Counted from the first letter of the stretch, positions 1 to 8,911 are shown. The stretch is DNA of 32,253 nt from Clostridia bacterium (GCA_017554405.1 JAFZIK010000024.1:1-32253); one strand, 5' to 3'. Numbers and translations are program-made. The notes: generated by a model not told the origin, from the sequence alone.

Positions 1-383
1 AGCACTTCGCCGCCAACGTTTTCGCGGCGTGCCTGCTTATCGGTCATGATACCTTTAGAGGTGGAAAGGATGGCTACGCCGAGGCCCCTCATAACCTTCG
101 GCATATCCTCTACGTTTGTGTAGATCCTCAAACCGGGTTTTGAAACGCGGCGGATGCCGGTTATGGTTTGAGCTTTGTTCGGGCCGTATTTCAGAACAAT
201 GTGAATTACGCCCTGCTTACCGTCTTCCTCGACGGTGAAGCTTGTGATGTAACCCTCGTCAAGCAAAATCTGGGCGATTGCCTTTTTTACTTTGGACGCC
301 GGTACATCTACCGAATCATGCTTTGCCGAGGATGCGTTGCGAATACGCGTGAGCATATCGGCAATAGTATCGGTGATTTGCAT
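1..383 (-). CDS. rpsH: 30S ribosomal protein S8 (3' end cut by window edge)
   Basis: S8 binds the central domain of 16S rRNA early in 30S assembly, and in other bacteria it represses the spc operon. The 127 visible residues begin [10 protein letters not shown] and include the family stretch [16 protein letters not shown] near the C-terminus. The visible part ends NVGGEVL, so only about four residues and the stop codon lie beyond base 1. The ATG at 381-383 follows a good SD (AAGGAGG on the minus strand). It is the last visible gene of the S10-spc cluster, 52 bases after rpsN. Confidence 0.97.
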   Translation of the reverse strand, partial: MQITDTIADMLTRIRNASSAKHDSVDVPASKVKKAIAQILLDEGYITSFTVEEDGKQGVIHIVLKYGPNKAQTITGIRRVSKPGLRIYTNVEDMPKVMRGLGVAILSTSKGIMTDKQARRENVGGEV

Positions 384-435
384 ACCGTAAACCTCCTTAG
401 TGTGAACGTTCTGTCACAAATTCAAATACAATAGC

Positions 436-621
436 TTACCAGCTTGCCTTCTTGACTCCCGGTATCTCGCCTTTATAAGCGAGCTCACGGAAGCATATGC
501 GGCAGATGCCGTATTTGCGAAGATAAGCATGCGGGCGGCCGCAGATCTTGCATCTGTTATACTGTCTTGTTGAAAATTTAGCGGGACGAGCCTGCCTAAC
601 TTTCATAGATGTTTTAGCCAT
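436..621 (-). CDS. rpsN: 30S ribosomal protein S14, zinc-binding type
   Basis: This is the short, zinc-containing S14 (61 aa) of the 30S head. Two CxxC pairs, C24/C27 and C40/C43, form the zinc knuckle, with the typical [18 protein letters not shown] segment between and around them. It lies 12 bases after rplE and precedes rpsH, the standard spc order. Some Firmicutes carry a second, zinc-free S14 elsewhere; this window cannot show whether one exists here. Confidence 0.98.
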   Translation of the reverse strand: MAKTSMKVRQARPAKFSTRQYNRCKICGRPHAYLRKYGICRICFRELAYKGEIPGVKKASW

Positions 622-633
622 AAATCCTTCTCC

Positions 634-1173
634 TTACTTCGCAAACGGAGCGCCCATGAGAGTTAACAACTCGCGAGCCTCTTCATCCGTATTGGCGGTA
701 GTTACAATAATAATGTCCATACCGCGAACCTTATCGATCTTATCGTATTCTATCTCAGGGAATATAAGCTGTTCCTTAACGCCCATGGCATAGTTGCCGC
801 GACCGTCGAAGGAATCGGGATTTATCCCGCGGAAGTCACGCACGCGCGGAAGCGCGGCTGAAAAGAATCTTTCGATAAATTCATACATCCTGTCACCGCG
901 AAGGGTAACCTTTGCGCCTATAGCCATGCCTGTGCGAAGCTTGAAGTTCGCTACCGACTTCTTGGCGCGGCAGATAACTGCCTTCTGACCGGTGATCTGA
1001 CCTAAATCGGCGATAACGGCGTCAAGCGCTTTCGCGTTTTCCTTCGCCTCGCCGCAGCCTACATTGATTACGACCTTCTCGAGCTTAGGAATCTGCATAA
1101 CACTCTTATAGCCAAATTTGGTCATCAATGCGGGAGCGATCGAATTTTTATATTCGTTTGCCAGCGTTGACAT
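634..1173 (-). CDS. rplE: 50S ribosomal protein L5
   Basis: L5 binds 5S rRNA and sits in the central protuberance of the 50S subunit. The 179-residue product has the usual family length and begins [20 protein letters not shown]. It carries the typical [24 protein letters not shown] segment and the C-terminal [12 protein letters not shown]. The ATG at 1173 has an AGGAGGA SD. The gene lies between rplX and rpsN, in canonical order. Confidence 0.98.
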   Translation of the reverse strand: MSTLANEYKNSIAPALMTKFGYKSVMQIPKLEKVVINVGCGEAKENAKALDAVIADLGQITGQKAVICRAKKSVANFKLRTGMAIGAKVTLRGDRMYEFIERFFSAALPRVRDFRGINPDSFDGRGNYAMGVKEQLIFPEIEYDKIDKVRGMDIIIVTTANTDEEARELLTLMGAPFAK

Positions 1174-1191
1174 GTCATGTTCCTCCTACTC

Positions 1192-1515
1192 TTAAAAAGT
1201 CTCGCCGCATTTTTTGCAAACGCGGTCTTTTTTACCGTCCTCGTAGATCTTAACGCCTACGCGGGTCGCCTTTGAGCACTTGGGGCAAACGAGCTGGAGC
1301 TTGTTTGCGTAAATAGCGCTCTCGGTTTCGATTATGCCGGACGGATCGCCTGCTTTTCTAGGCTTAACGTGCTTTTTAACCTTGTTAAGACCCTCGACGA
1401 TAACCTTACCCTCTTTGGGGCTTACTTCAAGAACCTTACCCATCTTGCCGTGATCCTTTTTATCACCTGTAAGAAGCATGACGGTATCACCGGTTTTAAT
1501 GTGAAGCTTACTCAT
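1192..1515 (-). CDS. rplX: 50S ribosomal protein L24
   Basis: L24 is an early 50S assembly protein that binds the 5' domain of 23S rRNA. The 107-residue product has the N-terminal KOW-type segment (KIKTGDTVMLLTGDKKDHGK-like, then GKVLEVSPKEGKVIVEGLN). It ends in a zinc-ribbon-like tail with cysteines at 77, 80, 100 and 103, as in many Gram-positive L24 proteins. It lies 16 bases downstream of rplN with a GGAGGTAAC SD. Confidence 0.97.
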   Translation of the reverse strand: MSKLHIKTGDTVMLLTGDKKDHGKMGKVLEVSPKEGKVIVEGLNKVKKHVKPRKAGDPSGIIETESAIYANKLQLVCPKCSKATRVGVKIYEDGKKDRVCKKCGETF

Positions 1516-1531
1516 ATTACGTTACCTCCCA

Positions 1532-1900
1532 TTAAAGAACTTCCGGAGCAAGGGAAAGGATCTTTATATAATCCTTATCGCGAAGCTCTCTGGCTACCGG
1601 CCCGAAAATACGGGTTCCTCTCGGGTTCTTATCGTCACGGATAAGAACTGCCGCATTTTCATCAAATCTGATATAAGTGCCATCATTACGGCGAAGACCC
1701 TTTGCGGAACGAACCACAACTGCCTTTACAACGTCGCCCTTTTTAACGGTGCCACCGGGGGTGGCTTTTTTAACCGAAGCAACGATAACATCGCCTATGT
1801 TGGCATACCTCCTTTTGGAGCCGCCAAGAACGCGGATGCACTGGATTTCCTTTGCACCGGTATTGTCGGCAACCTTGAGGTAACTCTGTTGCTGTATCAC
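1532..1900 (-). CDS. rplN: 50S ribosomal protein L14
   Basis: L14 lies at the subunit interface of the 50S and contacts 16S rRNA. I place the start at the GTG at 1898-1900. That gives [18 protein letters not shown], the near-invariant family start, with a length of 122 aa and an AAGGAGG SD nine bases upstream. A longer reading frame opening at 1936 would overlap rpsQ and add 12 residues foreign to the family, so I rejected it. Confidence 0.96.
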   Translation of the reverse strand: MIQQQSYLKVADNTGAKEIQCIRVLGGSKRRYANIGDVIVASVKKATPGGTVKKGDVVKAVVVRSAKGLRRNDGTYIRFDENAAVLIRDDKNPRGTRIFGPVARELRDKDYIKILSLAPEVL

Positions 1901-1919
1901 AGTGTTTTCCTCCTTATGC

Positions 1920-2177
1920 TTACTTGGCCTTCTCAATTATTTCGGCAACGCGCCATCTCTTATCCTTTGAGAGAGGTCTCGTTTCCATGATGAGCACTCT
2001 GTCACCTATATTGCAGGCGTTTTCCTCATCGTGGGCCTTAAGTCTAATTGTGTTTTTGATAATCTTCTTATAGAGAGGGTGCTTAACGTTATCTTCGATA
2101 GCAACAACAACGGTTTTATCCATTTTATCGCTTACTACCTTACCCACTCTTGTCTTCCGAAGGTTTCTCTCTGTCAT
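1920..2177 (-). CDS. rpsQ: 30S ribosomal protein S17
   Basis: S17 is a primary 16S rRNA binding protein (OB fold) of the 30S body. The 85-residue product contains the family segments [20 protein letters not shown] and HPLYKKIIK, plus the signature [20 protein letters not shown]. It lies 15 bases after rpmC with a good SD, GGGAGGTAAAG. Confidence 0.98.
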   Translation of the reverse strand: MTERNLRKTRVGKVVSDKMDKTVVVAIEDNVKHPLYKKIIKNTIRLKAHDEENACNIGDRVLIMETRPLSKDKRWRVAEIIEKAK

Positions 2178-2192
2178 CTGACTTTACCTCCC

Positions 2193-2399
2193 TCAAGCAG
2201 TCTTGCCGTCTTTGATCTCGTTTTCGCGTATAATGGTTTTTACGCGCGCGATATCCTTTTTAACGGCAGCAATGCGATTAGGGTTATCGAGCTGATTGAT
2301 TGCGTGCTGGAAACGCAGTTTATAAAGCTCATCCTTTAAATCCGCCAGTTTATCCTTAAGCTCGGACATACTGTTTTCTCTGATTTCCTTTGCGTTCAT
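2193..2399 (-). CDS. rpmC: 50S ribosomal protein L29
   Basis: L29 is a two-helix protein next to the polypeptide exit tunnel and forms part of the docking site for trigger factor and SRP. The 68-residue product shows [20 protein letters not shown] and the conserved [20 protein letters not shown]. Its ATG shares one base with the rplP stop codon (TAATG), which indicates translational coupling. Confidence 0.97.
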   Translation of the reverse strand: MNAKEIRENSMSELKDKLADLKDELYKLRFQHAINQLDNPNRIAAVKKDIARVKTIIRENEIKDGKTA

Positions 2400-2821
2400 T
2401 ACTGCTCACCGCCCATCTCTTTAGAAACAAACTTGCACTTAATGGGAAGTTTGTTTGCCGCAAGACGCATAGCCTCGCGGGCAAGATCCTCCGAAACGCC
2501 GCCGATCTCAAACATAACGCGGCCGGGTTTAACAACAGCCACCCAGTATTCCGGCGAGCCTTTACCTGAACCCATTCGGGTCTCGGCGGGCTTTTCGGTT
2601 ATCGGCTTATCGGGGAATATTTTGATCCAGACCTGACCGCCACGCTTGATGTAACGCGTCATAGCGATACGGGCGGCTTCGATCTGATTTGAGGTGATCC
2701 ACGCCGGCTCTAACGCCTGAAGACCGTAGTCACCGTGAGTAACCGTTATACCGCGTGAAGCGGAGCCGGTCAGTCTTCCGCGCTGAACGCGGCGGAATTT
2801 AACTCTCTTCGGCATTAACAT
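2399..2821 (-). CDS. rplP: 50S ribosomal protein L16
   Basis: L16 helps shape the A-site and elongation-factor region of the 50S. The 140-residue product begins [17 protein letters not shown] and contains the conserved [28 protein letters not shown] segment. Its start overlaps the rpsC stop by one base (TGATG), and its stop overlaps the rpmC start. Confidence 0.98.
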   Translation of the reverse strand: MLMPKRVKFRRVQRGRLTGSASRGITVTHGDYGLQALEPAWITSNQIEAARIAMTRYIKRGGQVWIKIFPDKPITEKPAETRMGSGKGSPEYWVAVVKPGRVMFEIGGVSEDLAREAMRLAANKLPIKCKFVSKEMGGEQ

Positions 2822-3486
2822 CAGCGAGCGCCTCCTCTTCTGTTTGTGCGGCGGTTCTCGTTAAGAACCTCGCCTTTATAGATCCAGACCTTAACGCCGA
2901 TTATACCGTAGGTGGTTTTCGCCTCGGCAAAACCGTAGTCAATGTCGGCTCTGAGTGTCTGAAGCGGAATAGTTCCTTCGTGATACTGTTCGCTTCTTGC
3001 GATCTCGGCGCCGCCCAAGCGACCCGAAACCTGGGTTTTGATACCCTTAACGCCAAGGCGCATAGCCCTGCCTATCGATAACTTCATAGCTCTCCTGAAC
3101 GAAACACGCTTTTCGAGCTGGGCGGCTATCGACTCGGCAACGAGCTGAGCGTTGGCATCGGGATTCTTGATCTCCACAATATTGATGATCACCGGCTTGC
3201 CGAGCATTTCCTGGCATTTAACGCGGAGCTTTTCTATCTCTGCGCCGTTTCTGCCTATTACCATACCCGGTTTACCGCAATGGATGTGGAGGCGGACTCT
3301 TTTATCGTCGCGTTCGATCTCAACTTTTGCAATACCTGCGGTGAAGAGTGTCTTCTTGAGGTATTTACGGAGGTTGTAGTCTTCCACGAGCGAATCGCCG
3401 AAGGCGCTGTCGGAAACAAACCAACGTGAGTCCCAGTTCTTGATTATACCTACACGGTAGCCGTGCGGATTAACTTTCTGACCCAT
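2821..3486 (-). CDS. rpsC: 30S ribosomal protein S3
   Basis: S3 lies at the mRNA entry site of the 30S and contributes to the helicase activity of the ribosome. The 221-residue product starts [21 protein letters not shown] type-2 KH domain shows its GxxG loop at about residues 76-81 (VIGRNG). The C-terminal domain carries [20 protein letters not shown]. It lies 17 bases after rplV with an SD at normal distance. Confidence 0.98.
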   Translation of the reverse strand: MGQKVNPHGYRVGIIKNWDSRWFVSDSAFGDSLVEDYNLRKYLKKTLFTAGIAKVEIERDDKRVRLHIHCGKPGMVIGRNGAEIEKLRVKCQEMLGKPVIINIVEIKNPDANAQLVAESIAAQLEKRVSFRRAMKLSIGRAMRLGVKGIKTQVSGRLGGAEIARSEQYHEGTIPLQTLRADIDYGFAEAKTTYGIIGVKVWIYKGEVLNENRRTNRRGGAR

Positions 3487-3503
3487 AATTTAACCTCCCT
3501 TTC

Positions 3504-3839
3504 TCAATTCTCACGCTCTTTGAGAACGATGGTCATATGACTTGTTCTCTTGAGTATGCGGTGCGCTCTGCCGTGATCCTTCGGTCTGATCCTCTTAAGG
3601 GTCGGACCGGGGCAGACAAAGCATTCTGCAACGTATAAATTCTTAGTGTCCATATTCTTGTTTTCGGCGTTAGCCATTGCTGATTTAAGCAGCTTCTCCA
3701 AATACTCGCAAGCAGCCTTGGGAGTAAACTTAAGAATAGCCATTGCTTTTTCAGCGTCTTGATTCCGGATAAGATCCAGAACTATGTTCACCTTGCGGGG
3801 TGAAATACGGGCATATTTGATGATTGCCCTCGCTTCCAT
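3504..3839 (-). CDS. rplV: 50S ribosomal protein L22
   Basis: L22 lines the polypeptide exit tunnel with a long beta-hairpin whose tip is a known site of macrolide-resistance mutations. The 111-residue product has the N-terminal [16 protein letters not shown] and the C-terminal hairpin [20 protein letters not shown]. It sits between rpsS and rpsC as usual. Confidence 0.98.
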   Translation of the reverse strand: MEARAIIKYARISPRKVNIVLDLIRNQDAEKAMAILKFTPKAACEYLEKLLKSAMANAENKNMDTKNLYVAECFVCPGPTLKRIRPKDHGRAHRILKRTSHMTIVLKEREN

Positions 3840-3862
3840 AGTTAAACTCTCCTTTCAACCGC

Positions 3863-4141
3863 TTATTTGGAGCCGGTGGTTTTTGCGCCGGCGTGGCCCC
3901 TAAAGGTCCGTGTGGGCGCGAACTCGCCGAGCTTGTGACCAACCATATCCTCGGTTACATATACCGGAACGTGCTTACGTCCGTCATGAACCGCAAAAGT
4001 ATGTCCGACGAAATCGGGGAATATGGTTGATGAACGACTCCAGGTCTTAAGCACGCGCTTTTCACCGGATTTATTCATTTCTTCGACTCTTTTGAGCAAA
4101 ACGGGTTGCACATAAGGTCCTTTTTTAACGCTTCTTCCCAT
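3863..4141 (-). CDS. rpsS: 30S ribosomal protein S19
   Basis: S19 is in the 30S head and contacts S13 and the A-site tRNA region. The 92-residue product reads [20 protein letters not shown], then the family segments [20 protein letters not shown] and [16 protein letters not shown]. It lies 23 bases downstream of rplB and is followed by rplV. Confidence 0.98.
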   Translation of the reverse strand: MGRSVKKGPYVQPVLLKRVEEMNKSGEKRVLKTWSRSSTIFPDFVGHTFAVHDGRKHVPVYVTEDMVGHKLGEFAPTRTFRGHAGAKTTGSK

Positions 4142-4164
4142 GATGATATCTCCTTTCGTCTGAC

Positions 4165-4992
4165 TTACTTACGGCGCTTTACGATATACTTATCGCTCGC
4201 CTTGTGCTTTGCTCTTGTCTTGTAACCCAGAGTAGGTTTGCCCCAGGGGGTAACAGGACCGGGACGGCCGATAGGCGACTTACCTTCACCACCGCCGTGG
4301 GGGTGGTCGTTCGGGTTCATTACCGAACCGCGGACGGTAGGACGCCAGCCCATATGACGCTTTCTGCCGGCTTTACCGTAGTTGACGTTGGCGTGCTCCG
4401 GATTTGAAACGGCGCCGACCGTTGCCATGCAGCTCTCGGGAACGTTGCGAAGCTCGCCCGAGGGAAGACGTAAAAGCGCCATGCTGTTTTCCTTAGCCAT
4501 AAGCTGAGCCATATTGCCGGCTGAACGGGCAAGCTGAGCGCCCTTGCCGGGGTAAAGCTCAACGTTATGAACGAAGGTGCCCACAGGAACGTTTACGAGC
4601 GGTAACGCGTTGCCGGGTTTGATATCGGCATCCGGTCCGCTTACTATCTTATCGCCCACCTTAAGGTCCTGAGGAGCAAGGATGTATCTCTTCTCGCCGT
4701 CCTCATACTCTACAAGGGCTATGAACGCAGAACGGTTGGGGTCGTATTCAAGGGTCAATACCGTTGCGGGGATACCGAACTTCTCGCGCTTGAAATCGAT
4801 CACCCTGTATTTTCTGCGGTTGCCGCCGCCTCTGTGGCGAACGGTTATGCGGCCGTAGCTGTTGCGGCCGGCATTCTTCTTTATGGGTTCAAGCAAACTA
4901 CGCTCGGGCTCGACCTTTGACAGCTCGGAATAATCCATGGTAGTCATATTGCGGCGACCGTTGGTAGTCGGCTTATAATGCTTTATTGCCAT
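4165..4992 (-). CDS. rplB: 50S ribosomal protein L2
   Basis: L2 is the largest primary 23S rRNA binding protein and is needed for subunit joining and peptidyl transferase activity. The 275-residue product has the N-terminal [17 protein letters not shown] and an RNA-binding core with [19 protein letters not shown]. The conserved loop [17 protein letters not shown] lies near residue 230 and carries the histidine close to the catalytic centre. An 83-base gap with a small hairpin separates it from rplW. Confidence 0.98.
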   Translation of the reverse strand: MAIKHYKPTTNGRRNMTTMDYSELSKVEPERSLLEPIKKNAGRNSYGRITVRHRGGGNRRKYRVIDFKREKFGIPATVLTLEYDPNRSAFIALVEYEDGEKRYILAPQDLKVGDKIVSGPDADIKPGNALPLVNVPVGTFVHNVELYPGKGAQLARSAGNMAQLMAKENSMALLRLPSGELRNVPESCMATVGAVSNPEHANVNYGKAGRKRHMGWRPTVRGSVMNPNDHPHGGGEGKSPIGRPGPVTPWGKPTLGYKTRAKHKASDKYIVKRRK

Positions 4993-5021
4993 TTGTTTTC
5001 ACTCTCCTATTTTGGCTTAGC

Positions 5022-5037
5022 GAAGTGTTTTCACTTC
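5022..5037. other. Small hairpin in the rplW-rplB gap
   Basis: A perfect six-base stem (GAAGTG/CACTTC) with a TTTT loop lies in the 83-base gap between rplW and rplB, where neighbouring operon genes are separated by 0-25 bases. No T-tract follows, so it does not look like a terminator. It could affect message stability or translation of rplB, but this is only inference. Confidence 0.4.
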
Positions 5038-5075
5038 ATACATCACCGGAAAAATCTTCCCGTATACGCGTTCTC

Positions 5076-5369
5076 TTATGCAAGACCGTCAAAGAACTCT
5101 ATGGACTTAGAATCCTTCTTCAGTGTTACGATCGCTTTTTTCCAGGAGGCGGTTTTGCCTTCATAGCGACCCATTCTTCTCTTCTTACCGCGCATACTCA
5201 CGGTGTTTACCTTGGCAACCGATACCTTGAAGAGCTTTTCGACCGCGTCGGCGATCTCAAGCTTGTTGGCATCCTTGGCGACCTTAAAGGTGTATTTCTT
5301 GTCGGCAATACCGGTCATGCTCTTTTCGGTTATAACCGGAGCGAGTATAATATCCTGTGCTGCTTTCAT
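5076..5369 (-). CDS. rplW: 50S ribosomal protein L23
   Basis: L23 is at the tunnel exit and docks trigger factor and SRP. The 97-residue product begins MKAAQDIILAPVITEKSM, with the typical KYTFKVAKDANKLEIADAVE and a C-terminal KKAIVTLKKDSKSIEFFDGL. Its ATG overlaps the rplD stop by one base (TAATG), so translation of the two is probably coupled. Confidence 0.98.
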   Translation of the reverse strand: MKAAQDIILAPVITEKSMTGIADKKYTFKVAKDANKLEIADAVEKLFKVSVAKVNTVSMRGKKRRMGRYEGKTASWKKAIVTLKKDSKSIEFFDGLA

Positions 5370-5992
5370 TATGCATACACCTCCTCGATCTGTTTAACGG
5401 CACCCTTAACGATCACGAGCTTGTCGGCGTTAACGATGTCATAAGTGTTGATGGTGTTTACAAGAGCCGCCTTCGCGCCCGCTATGTTTCCGATACTCTT
5501 TACCGCGAACGGATTGTTGGTATCGAGAACTATAAGGACCTTATTCTCGGCGCCGATCGCCTTTAAGCACTCGGCAACGGTCTTGGTCTTGTATTCTTCC
5601 ATCTTAAGTTCGTCAAGCACGATAAGGTCGTTTGTAAGAACCTTATCCGAAAGCGCCGATTTAAGCGCAAGACGGCGAACCTTCTTGTTGAGAGTATAAG
5701 AATAATCTCTCGGCTTCGGTGCGTGCACGATACCGCCGTGTCTCCACTGCGGAGCTCTTGTAGAGCCCTGGCGCGCATGACCTGTGCCCTTTTGTCTCCA
5801 CGGCTTTTTGCCGCCGCCGGAAACCTCTGTGCGGGTAAGAGCGGACTGTGTGCCCTGACGCTTGTTGGCAAGTATATTTACAACCGCCGCGTGCATAACG
5901 TAAGCATTGGGAGTAATTCCGAATATCTCATCGGCTAAAGTGATGTTGCCAACCTTTTTACCCGTCATATCAACAACTGCTAATTTCGGCAT
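5369..5992 (-). CDS. rplD: 50S ribosomal protein L4
   Basis: L4 binds 23S rRNA and its extended loop reaches the exit tunnel. In gamma-proteobacteria it is the autogenous regulator of the S10 operon. I start it at the ATG at 5990-5992, giving MPKLAVVDMTGKKVG and 207 aa, because an AGGAG SD lies eight bases upstream. An upstream in-frame GTG at 5999-6001 overlaps that SD. The loop residues GGGKKPWRQKGTGHARQGS are the family hallmark. Confidence 0.96.
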   Translation of the reverse strand: MPKLAVVDMTGKKVGNITLADEIFGITPNAYVMHAAVVNILANKRQGTQSALTRTEVSGGGKKPWRQKGTGHARQGSTRAPQWRHGGIVHAPKPRDYSYTLNKKVRRLALKSALSDKVLTNDLIVLDELKMEEYKTKTVAECLKAIGAENKVLIVLDTNNPFAVKSIGNIAGAKAALVNTINTYDIVNADKLVIVKGAVKQIEEVYA

Positions 5993-6009
5993 ACTGAACA
6001 CTCCTTCCC

Positions 6010-6642
6010 TTAAGCTTTAACGCTATCGAAGAGAACCACGATACCGCCCTTGGGGCCGGGAACGGCGCCCTTAACGGCGATTATGTTCTTTTCAGCGTCA
6101 ACCTTAACAACGTTTAAGTTTTGGATCGTCACACGCTCGCTGCCTAAATGACCTGCCATTTTCTTGCCCTTGAATACTCTTGAAGGACTTGAGCAGGCGC
6201 CGAGTGAGCCGCCGTGACGGTGAACGGGGCCGGTGCCGTGGCTTTCCTTAAGGCGGCCGAAGTTCCAGCGCTTGATGGTGCCGGAATAGCCCTTACCTTT
6301 GGAAGTGCCGGTTACGTCTACCGCTTCGCCCTCTGCAAATACGTCCGCTTTGATGATATCACCGACGTTCATCGCGCTGATATCTTCAAGGCGAAGTTCG
6401 CGCAAAACCTTTTTGGGGGCAACATCGCCTTTTGCGAAGTGACCCTTAAGGGGCTTGCTTACTTTTGAGGCCTTCATATCGCCGAAACCGACCTGAACCG
6501 CCTCGTAACCGTCGTTCTCGGCTGTTTTCTTCTGCACTACCGCGCAGGGACCCGCTTCAATAACGGTTACCGGAACAACGTTTCCGTTCTGGTCAAAAAG
6601 CTGGGTCATACCAATCTTTTTGCCAACGATTGCTTTTTTCAT
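6010..6642 (-). CDS. rplC: 50S ribosomal protein L3
   Basis: L3 is one of the two proteins that start 50S assembly, and a long loop reaches toward the peptidyl transferase centre. The 210-residue product starts [20 protein letters not shown] and contains the loop segment [20 protein letters not shown] followed by [14 protein letters not shown]. The SD is GGAGGAAAAG. A 90-base gap separates it from rpsJ. Confidence 0.98.
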   Translation of the reverse strand: MKKAIVGKKIGMTQLFDQNGNVVPVTVIEAGPCAVVQKKTAENDGYEAVQVGFGDMKASKVSKPLKGHFAKGDVAPKKVLRELRLEDISAMNVGDIIKADVFAEGEAVDVTGTSKGKGYSGTIKRWNFGRLKESHGTGPVHRHGGSLGACSSPSRVFKGKKMAGHLGSERVTIQNLNVVKVDAEKNIIAVKGAVPGPKGGIVVLFDSVKA

Positions 6643-6668
6643 TTACTTTTCCTCCAATTCGGTTATTG

Positions 6669-6735
6669 GTCAGCGTTTGCTGACTTGACCTGCGGGTCGA
6701 AACGAGCGCTTTATATATAATAGGTATATATATTA
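6669..6735 (-). other. rpsJ-rplC spacer with two hairpins and AT-rich tract
   Basis: The 90-base spacer between rpsJ and rplC contains two adjacent short hairpins: GTCAGC/GCTGAC (6669-6684, loop GTTT) and GACC/GGTC (687-98 of this kilobase, loop TGCG). Next to the rpsJ stop lies an alternating TA tract. It is longer than almost all other gaps in the operon. I see neither a clear terminator T-tract nor a convincing promoter, so its role is open. Confidence 0.35.
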
Positions 6736-7044
6736 AAGCTTGATCTCAATTTCAACACCGGCGGGGAGCTCTAATGACGAGAGCGCTTCAACAGTTTTGT
6801 TTGAAGGGCGTATTACGTCAATAAGCCTTTTGTGAGTCCTCATTTCGAACTGCTCGCGGCTATCCTTATACTTATGAACAGCGCGAAGTATCGTTACGAT
6901 CTCCTTCTCGGTGGGGAGCGGAACGGGTCCTGAAACCCTTGAGCCTGTACGTTTAGCGGTTTCCACTATTTTTTCAGCGGACTGGTCTACAAGCGCATGA
7001 TCGTAACCCTTTACTCGAATTCGGATTTTTTCTTTCACTGCCAT
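6733..7044 (-). CDS. rpsJ: 30S ribosomal protein S10 (first gene of the operon)
   Basis: S10 is a 30S head protein that also pairs with NusB in transcription antitermination. The 103-residue product has the family segments [20 protein letters not shown] and the signature [20 protein letters not shown], then [13 protein letters not shown]. The ATG at 7044 follows a strong AAGGAGG SD. It is the first gene after the structured leader. Confidence 0.98.
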   Translation of the reverse strand: MAVKEKIRIRVKGYDHALVDQSAEKIVETAKRTGSRVSGPVPLPTEKEIVTILRAVHKYKDSREQFEMRTHKRLIDVIRPSNKTVEALSSLELPAGVEIEIKL

Positions 7045-7318
7045 GTGAAAATTCGCCTCCTTAATTAGTTGGCGGGCAAAACTTACACCGTGCCGTGTGT
7101 TTCATATCGGCACAATATAAATACCGGCAATTGCTGGGGTCACAGCAAATCCGGAGCAGCGGATCGCTCCGCCGCGGCACGCCTGATTCGCAAGTATCAG
7201 GGAGCCTCCAATACTTTCGCCCGGTTTTAAATCGGACATACTCCGCGGAAATTTCCCGACTCGGCGGTCGGCCACCTCCCGCATCAACGCATGTTAGACG
7301 CGACTTTTCATCGCGTGC
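7045..7318 (-). ncRNA. Structured 5' leader of the S10 operon (candidate r-protein leader)
   Basis: About 274 bases separate the predicted transcription start (about 7318) from the rpsJ ATG. They hold at least six short perfect hairpins: ACGCGA/TCGCGT (7298-7316), CCGAC/GTCGG (7256-7271), CCTGAT/ATCAGG (7182-7201), CGGAGC/GCTCCG (7152-7171), TTGCTG/CAGCAA (7131-7148) and GTGCCG/CGGCAC (7090-7113). This density and the position suggest an autoregulatory leader. Leaders of S10 operons have been described in Clostridia and other groups, but I cannot verify a match to a named family here. Confidence 0.6.
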
Positions 7319-7324
7319 CTAAAC

Positions 7325-7353
7325 ATATTATCATAATAAGCATATTATTGCAA
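7325..7353 (-). promoter_or_regulatory. Sigma-A type promoter of the S10 operon
   Basis: On the minus strand TTGCAA (7348-7353) is separated by exactly 17 bases from TAATAT (7325-7330), and an AT-rich stretch lies upstream. Transcription would start near 7318, at the beginning of the structured leader. Confidence 0.75.
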
Positions 7354-7417
7354 GAAAAAATTTCTTATAATTTTCACGAAATTTTATCAACAATTTTGTA
7401 TATTCTTCCAAAATTTT

Positions 7418-7459
7418 AAAGCGGCAGTAAAGGCATTGTGACCGCCCTTTTGCCGCTTT
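7418..7459. terminator. Probable intrinsic terminator downstream of the nadE operon
   Basis: A nine-base perfect stem (AAAGCGGCA/TGCCGCTTT) encloses a 24-base loop with further GC pairing potential. It lies 50 bases past the stop of the membrane protein gene at 7508. The T-run is better on the plus strand (TTTTT) than on the minus strand (TTT then AAAATTTT), so efficiency in the expected direction is uncertain. Confidence 0.55.
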
Positions 7460-7507
7460 TTCGGAAGATATTGTAAAATGACCGGAATACCCGGGAATAT
7501 ATTGTGT

Positions 7508-8125
7508 TTACTTCTTTATATTATCACAGTGCGAAACTATATAGTTTTTCACGAATTCAAAATCCTCTTTTGCCGTATATGCCTGATTATGCCCGAAGGT
7601 CTCGTTTACCTTTATAAGGCGGCGCGCCGGGTATACCTTTACCTTTTTTACCTTCGAAAATTCGGAATACATCTCGACCCTTTGCGCGTTAAGCCCTGCT
7701 CCCGCCGCGGTAAGGCTGCCGCTTGCCGCGCCCGCTATCGCCGTGGCTTTGCCGAGTTTTTTTGCTTTTTTTGCCTCTGCGGGGGTCTGCCTGTGTAAGA
7801 TCCCTTTTTCATCCATTTCAAACTCAACGGTGTATTTCCCGCCCATCATCGCGGCGTATGCGATATATCCGAGCAGACAAAGCACCGTGATCCCGCAAAG
7901 GAAATACCCCGAAAACTTAAGATCGGCGAGGAATCTTTCTAAAAACGAATCCTTGAAATTGACCGCGTCGGCTGCCGCCATAATAACGAATCCCGCCGCG
8001 AATATGCAGAGGAATATTTTGTATACCATAAAAAATACCGTGGGGTTTTTGTAAAGATTCATCCGGTAGGTCCAGCGGTATTTTCCGTCCTCGCAAAGAA
8101 CAACGCGTTCGCTGTTTTCATTCAT
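7508..8125 (-). CDS. Hypothetical protein with two N-terminal membrane helices
   Basis: I do not recognise the family. The 205-residue product (start at 8125) has a short polar N-terminus (DGKYRWTYRMNLYKNPT) and two hydrophobic segments, roughly residues 31-54 and 70-92. An alanine/glycine- and lysine-rich region and a charged C-terminal part follow, probably cytoplasmic. I prefer the ATG at 8123-8125 because GAGG lies nine bases upstream; a longer frame opens at 8140. The gene overlaps the 3' end of nadE, so the two are cotranscribed and probably coupled. Nothing in the sequence ties it to NAD synthesis. Confidence 0.7.
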   Translation of the reverse strand: MNENSERVVLCEDGKYRWTYRMNLYKNPTVFFMVYKIFLCIFAAGFVIMAAADAVNFKDSFLERFLADLKFSGYFLCGITVLCLLGYIAYAAMMGGKYTVEFEMDEKGILHRQTPAEAKKAKKLGKATAIAGAASGSLTAAGAGLNAQRVEMYSEFSKVKKVKVYPARRLIKVNETFGHNQAYTAKEDFEFVKNYIVSHCDNIKK

Positions 8126-8136
8126 AACCTTTATCC

Positions 8137-8892
8137 TCATTCAAGAAGCGGAGCCCGCAGTGCTATTCCGGGATCGAAGGCGGGCATAAGCTTAAGCTTG
8201 AACGCGTTTACTTTATGCAGGCGGTCGATCCTTTCCTTAGTGCCCGGCTCGGGCAAAACGCCCTCGCGGATATATCGGTCAAGCTCAAGATAGGTAAAGC
8301 CGAGATTATCCTCATCGCTCTTGCCCGAAAGACCGTCCACCGGCAACTTATCAACAAGCGCTGCCGGCAGCCCCAATACCCTGCCGATCGCCTTAACCTC
8401 CTGCACGGTGAGGTTAGAGCAGGGCGAAAAATCGCCCACGCTGTCCCCGTAACGGGTGGAATAGCCAACCCAGTCCTCCGAAAGGTTGCAGGTGTTAGCG
8501 ACCCTGCCGTTATGGCTTTGCGATACCGCGTAAAGCACAGACATACGTATCCTCGGGGCAAGGTTTACCCTGCTCTGATCCGAAAGGGTAAAGGGTATGC
8601 TTTTAACAACTCCGTCGAAGGCGTCCTTGATATTCACGGTATAACTGCGGATGCCGAGGTGGTCTACAAGCAGTTTTGCCATATCTATATCCGCCTGCTC
8701 GCCGTTTGGCATAAGCACGCCGATCACACGATCCCTCCCCAGCGCTTCCACACAGAGCGCGGCTACCACAGAGCTGTCCTTCCCGCCGGATATACCTATA
8801 ACGGCGGAACAGCCCTGCCCGTTTTCCTTAAAAAAATCACGTATCCAATCTACGCACCGGTCTTTTGTTTCTTTTGCGTCAAAGTTATACAT
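8137..8892 (-). CDS. nadE: NAD+ synthetase, ammonia-dependent type
   Basis: NadE adenylates nicotinate adenine dinucleotide with ATP and amidates it to NAD+, the last step of NAD synthesis in the cytoplasm. The 251-residue product has the PP-loop SGGKDS at residues 35-40 in GISGGKDSSVVAALC, then GVLMPNGEQADIDMAKLL. Further on are NLAPRIRMSVLYAVSQ and GNLSEDWVGYSTRYGD-like (here CNLSEDWVGYSTRYGDSVGD), all typical of the family. There is no N-terminal nitrilase-like glutaminase domain, so ammonia is the expected nitrogen donor. The SD AAGGTGAT precedes the ATG. It is the first gene of a two-gene operon. Confidence 0.95.
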   Translation of the reverse strand: MYNFDAKETKDRCVDWIRDFFKENGQGCSAVIGISGGKDSSVVAALCVEALGRDRVIGVLMPNGEQADIDMAKLLVDHLGIRSYTVNIKDAFDGVVKSIPFTLSDQSRVNLAPRIRMSVLYAVSQSHNGRVANTCNLSEDWVGYSTRYGDSVGDFSPCSNLTVQEVKAIGRVLGLPAALVDKLPVDGLSGKSDEDNLGFTYLELDRYIREGVLPEPGTKERIDRLHKVNAFKLKLMPAFDPGIALRAPLLE

Positions 8893-8911
8893 ATCGCATC
8901 ACCTTAGAATG

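Noticed and set aside
1901-1936. Twelve-residue N-terminal extension of L14
   Set aside because: It overlaps rpsQ, contains the real SD, and departs from the conserved MIQQQ start.
7102-7287. Minus-strand open frame of 61 codons inside the S10 leader
   Set aside because: It lies wholly within the hairpin-rich leader and matches no recognised family. Its apparent SD (GGGAGGTGG) lies inside rather than before the frame.
8215-8907. Long plus-strand frame opposite nadE (230 codons)
   Set aside because: It is the reverse complement of a clear NAD synthetase gene and has no SD or family resemblance, so it is a composition-driven shadow.
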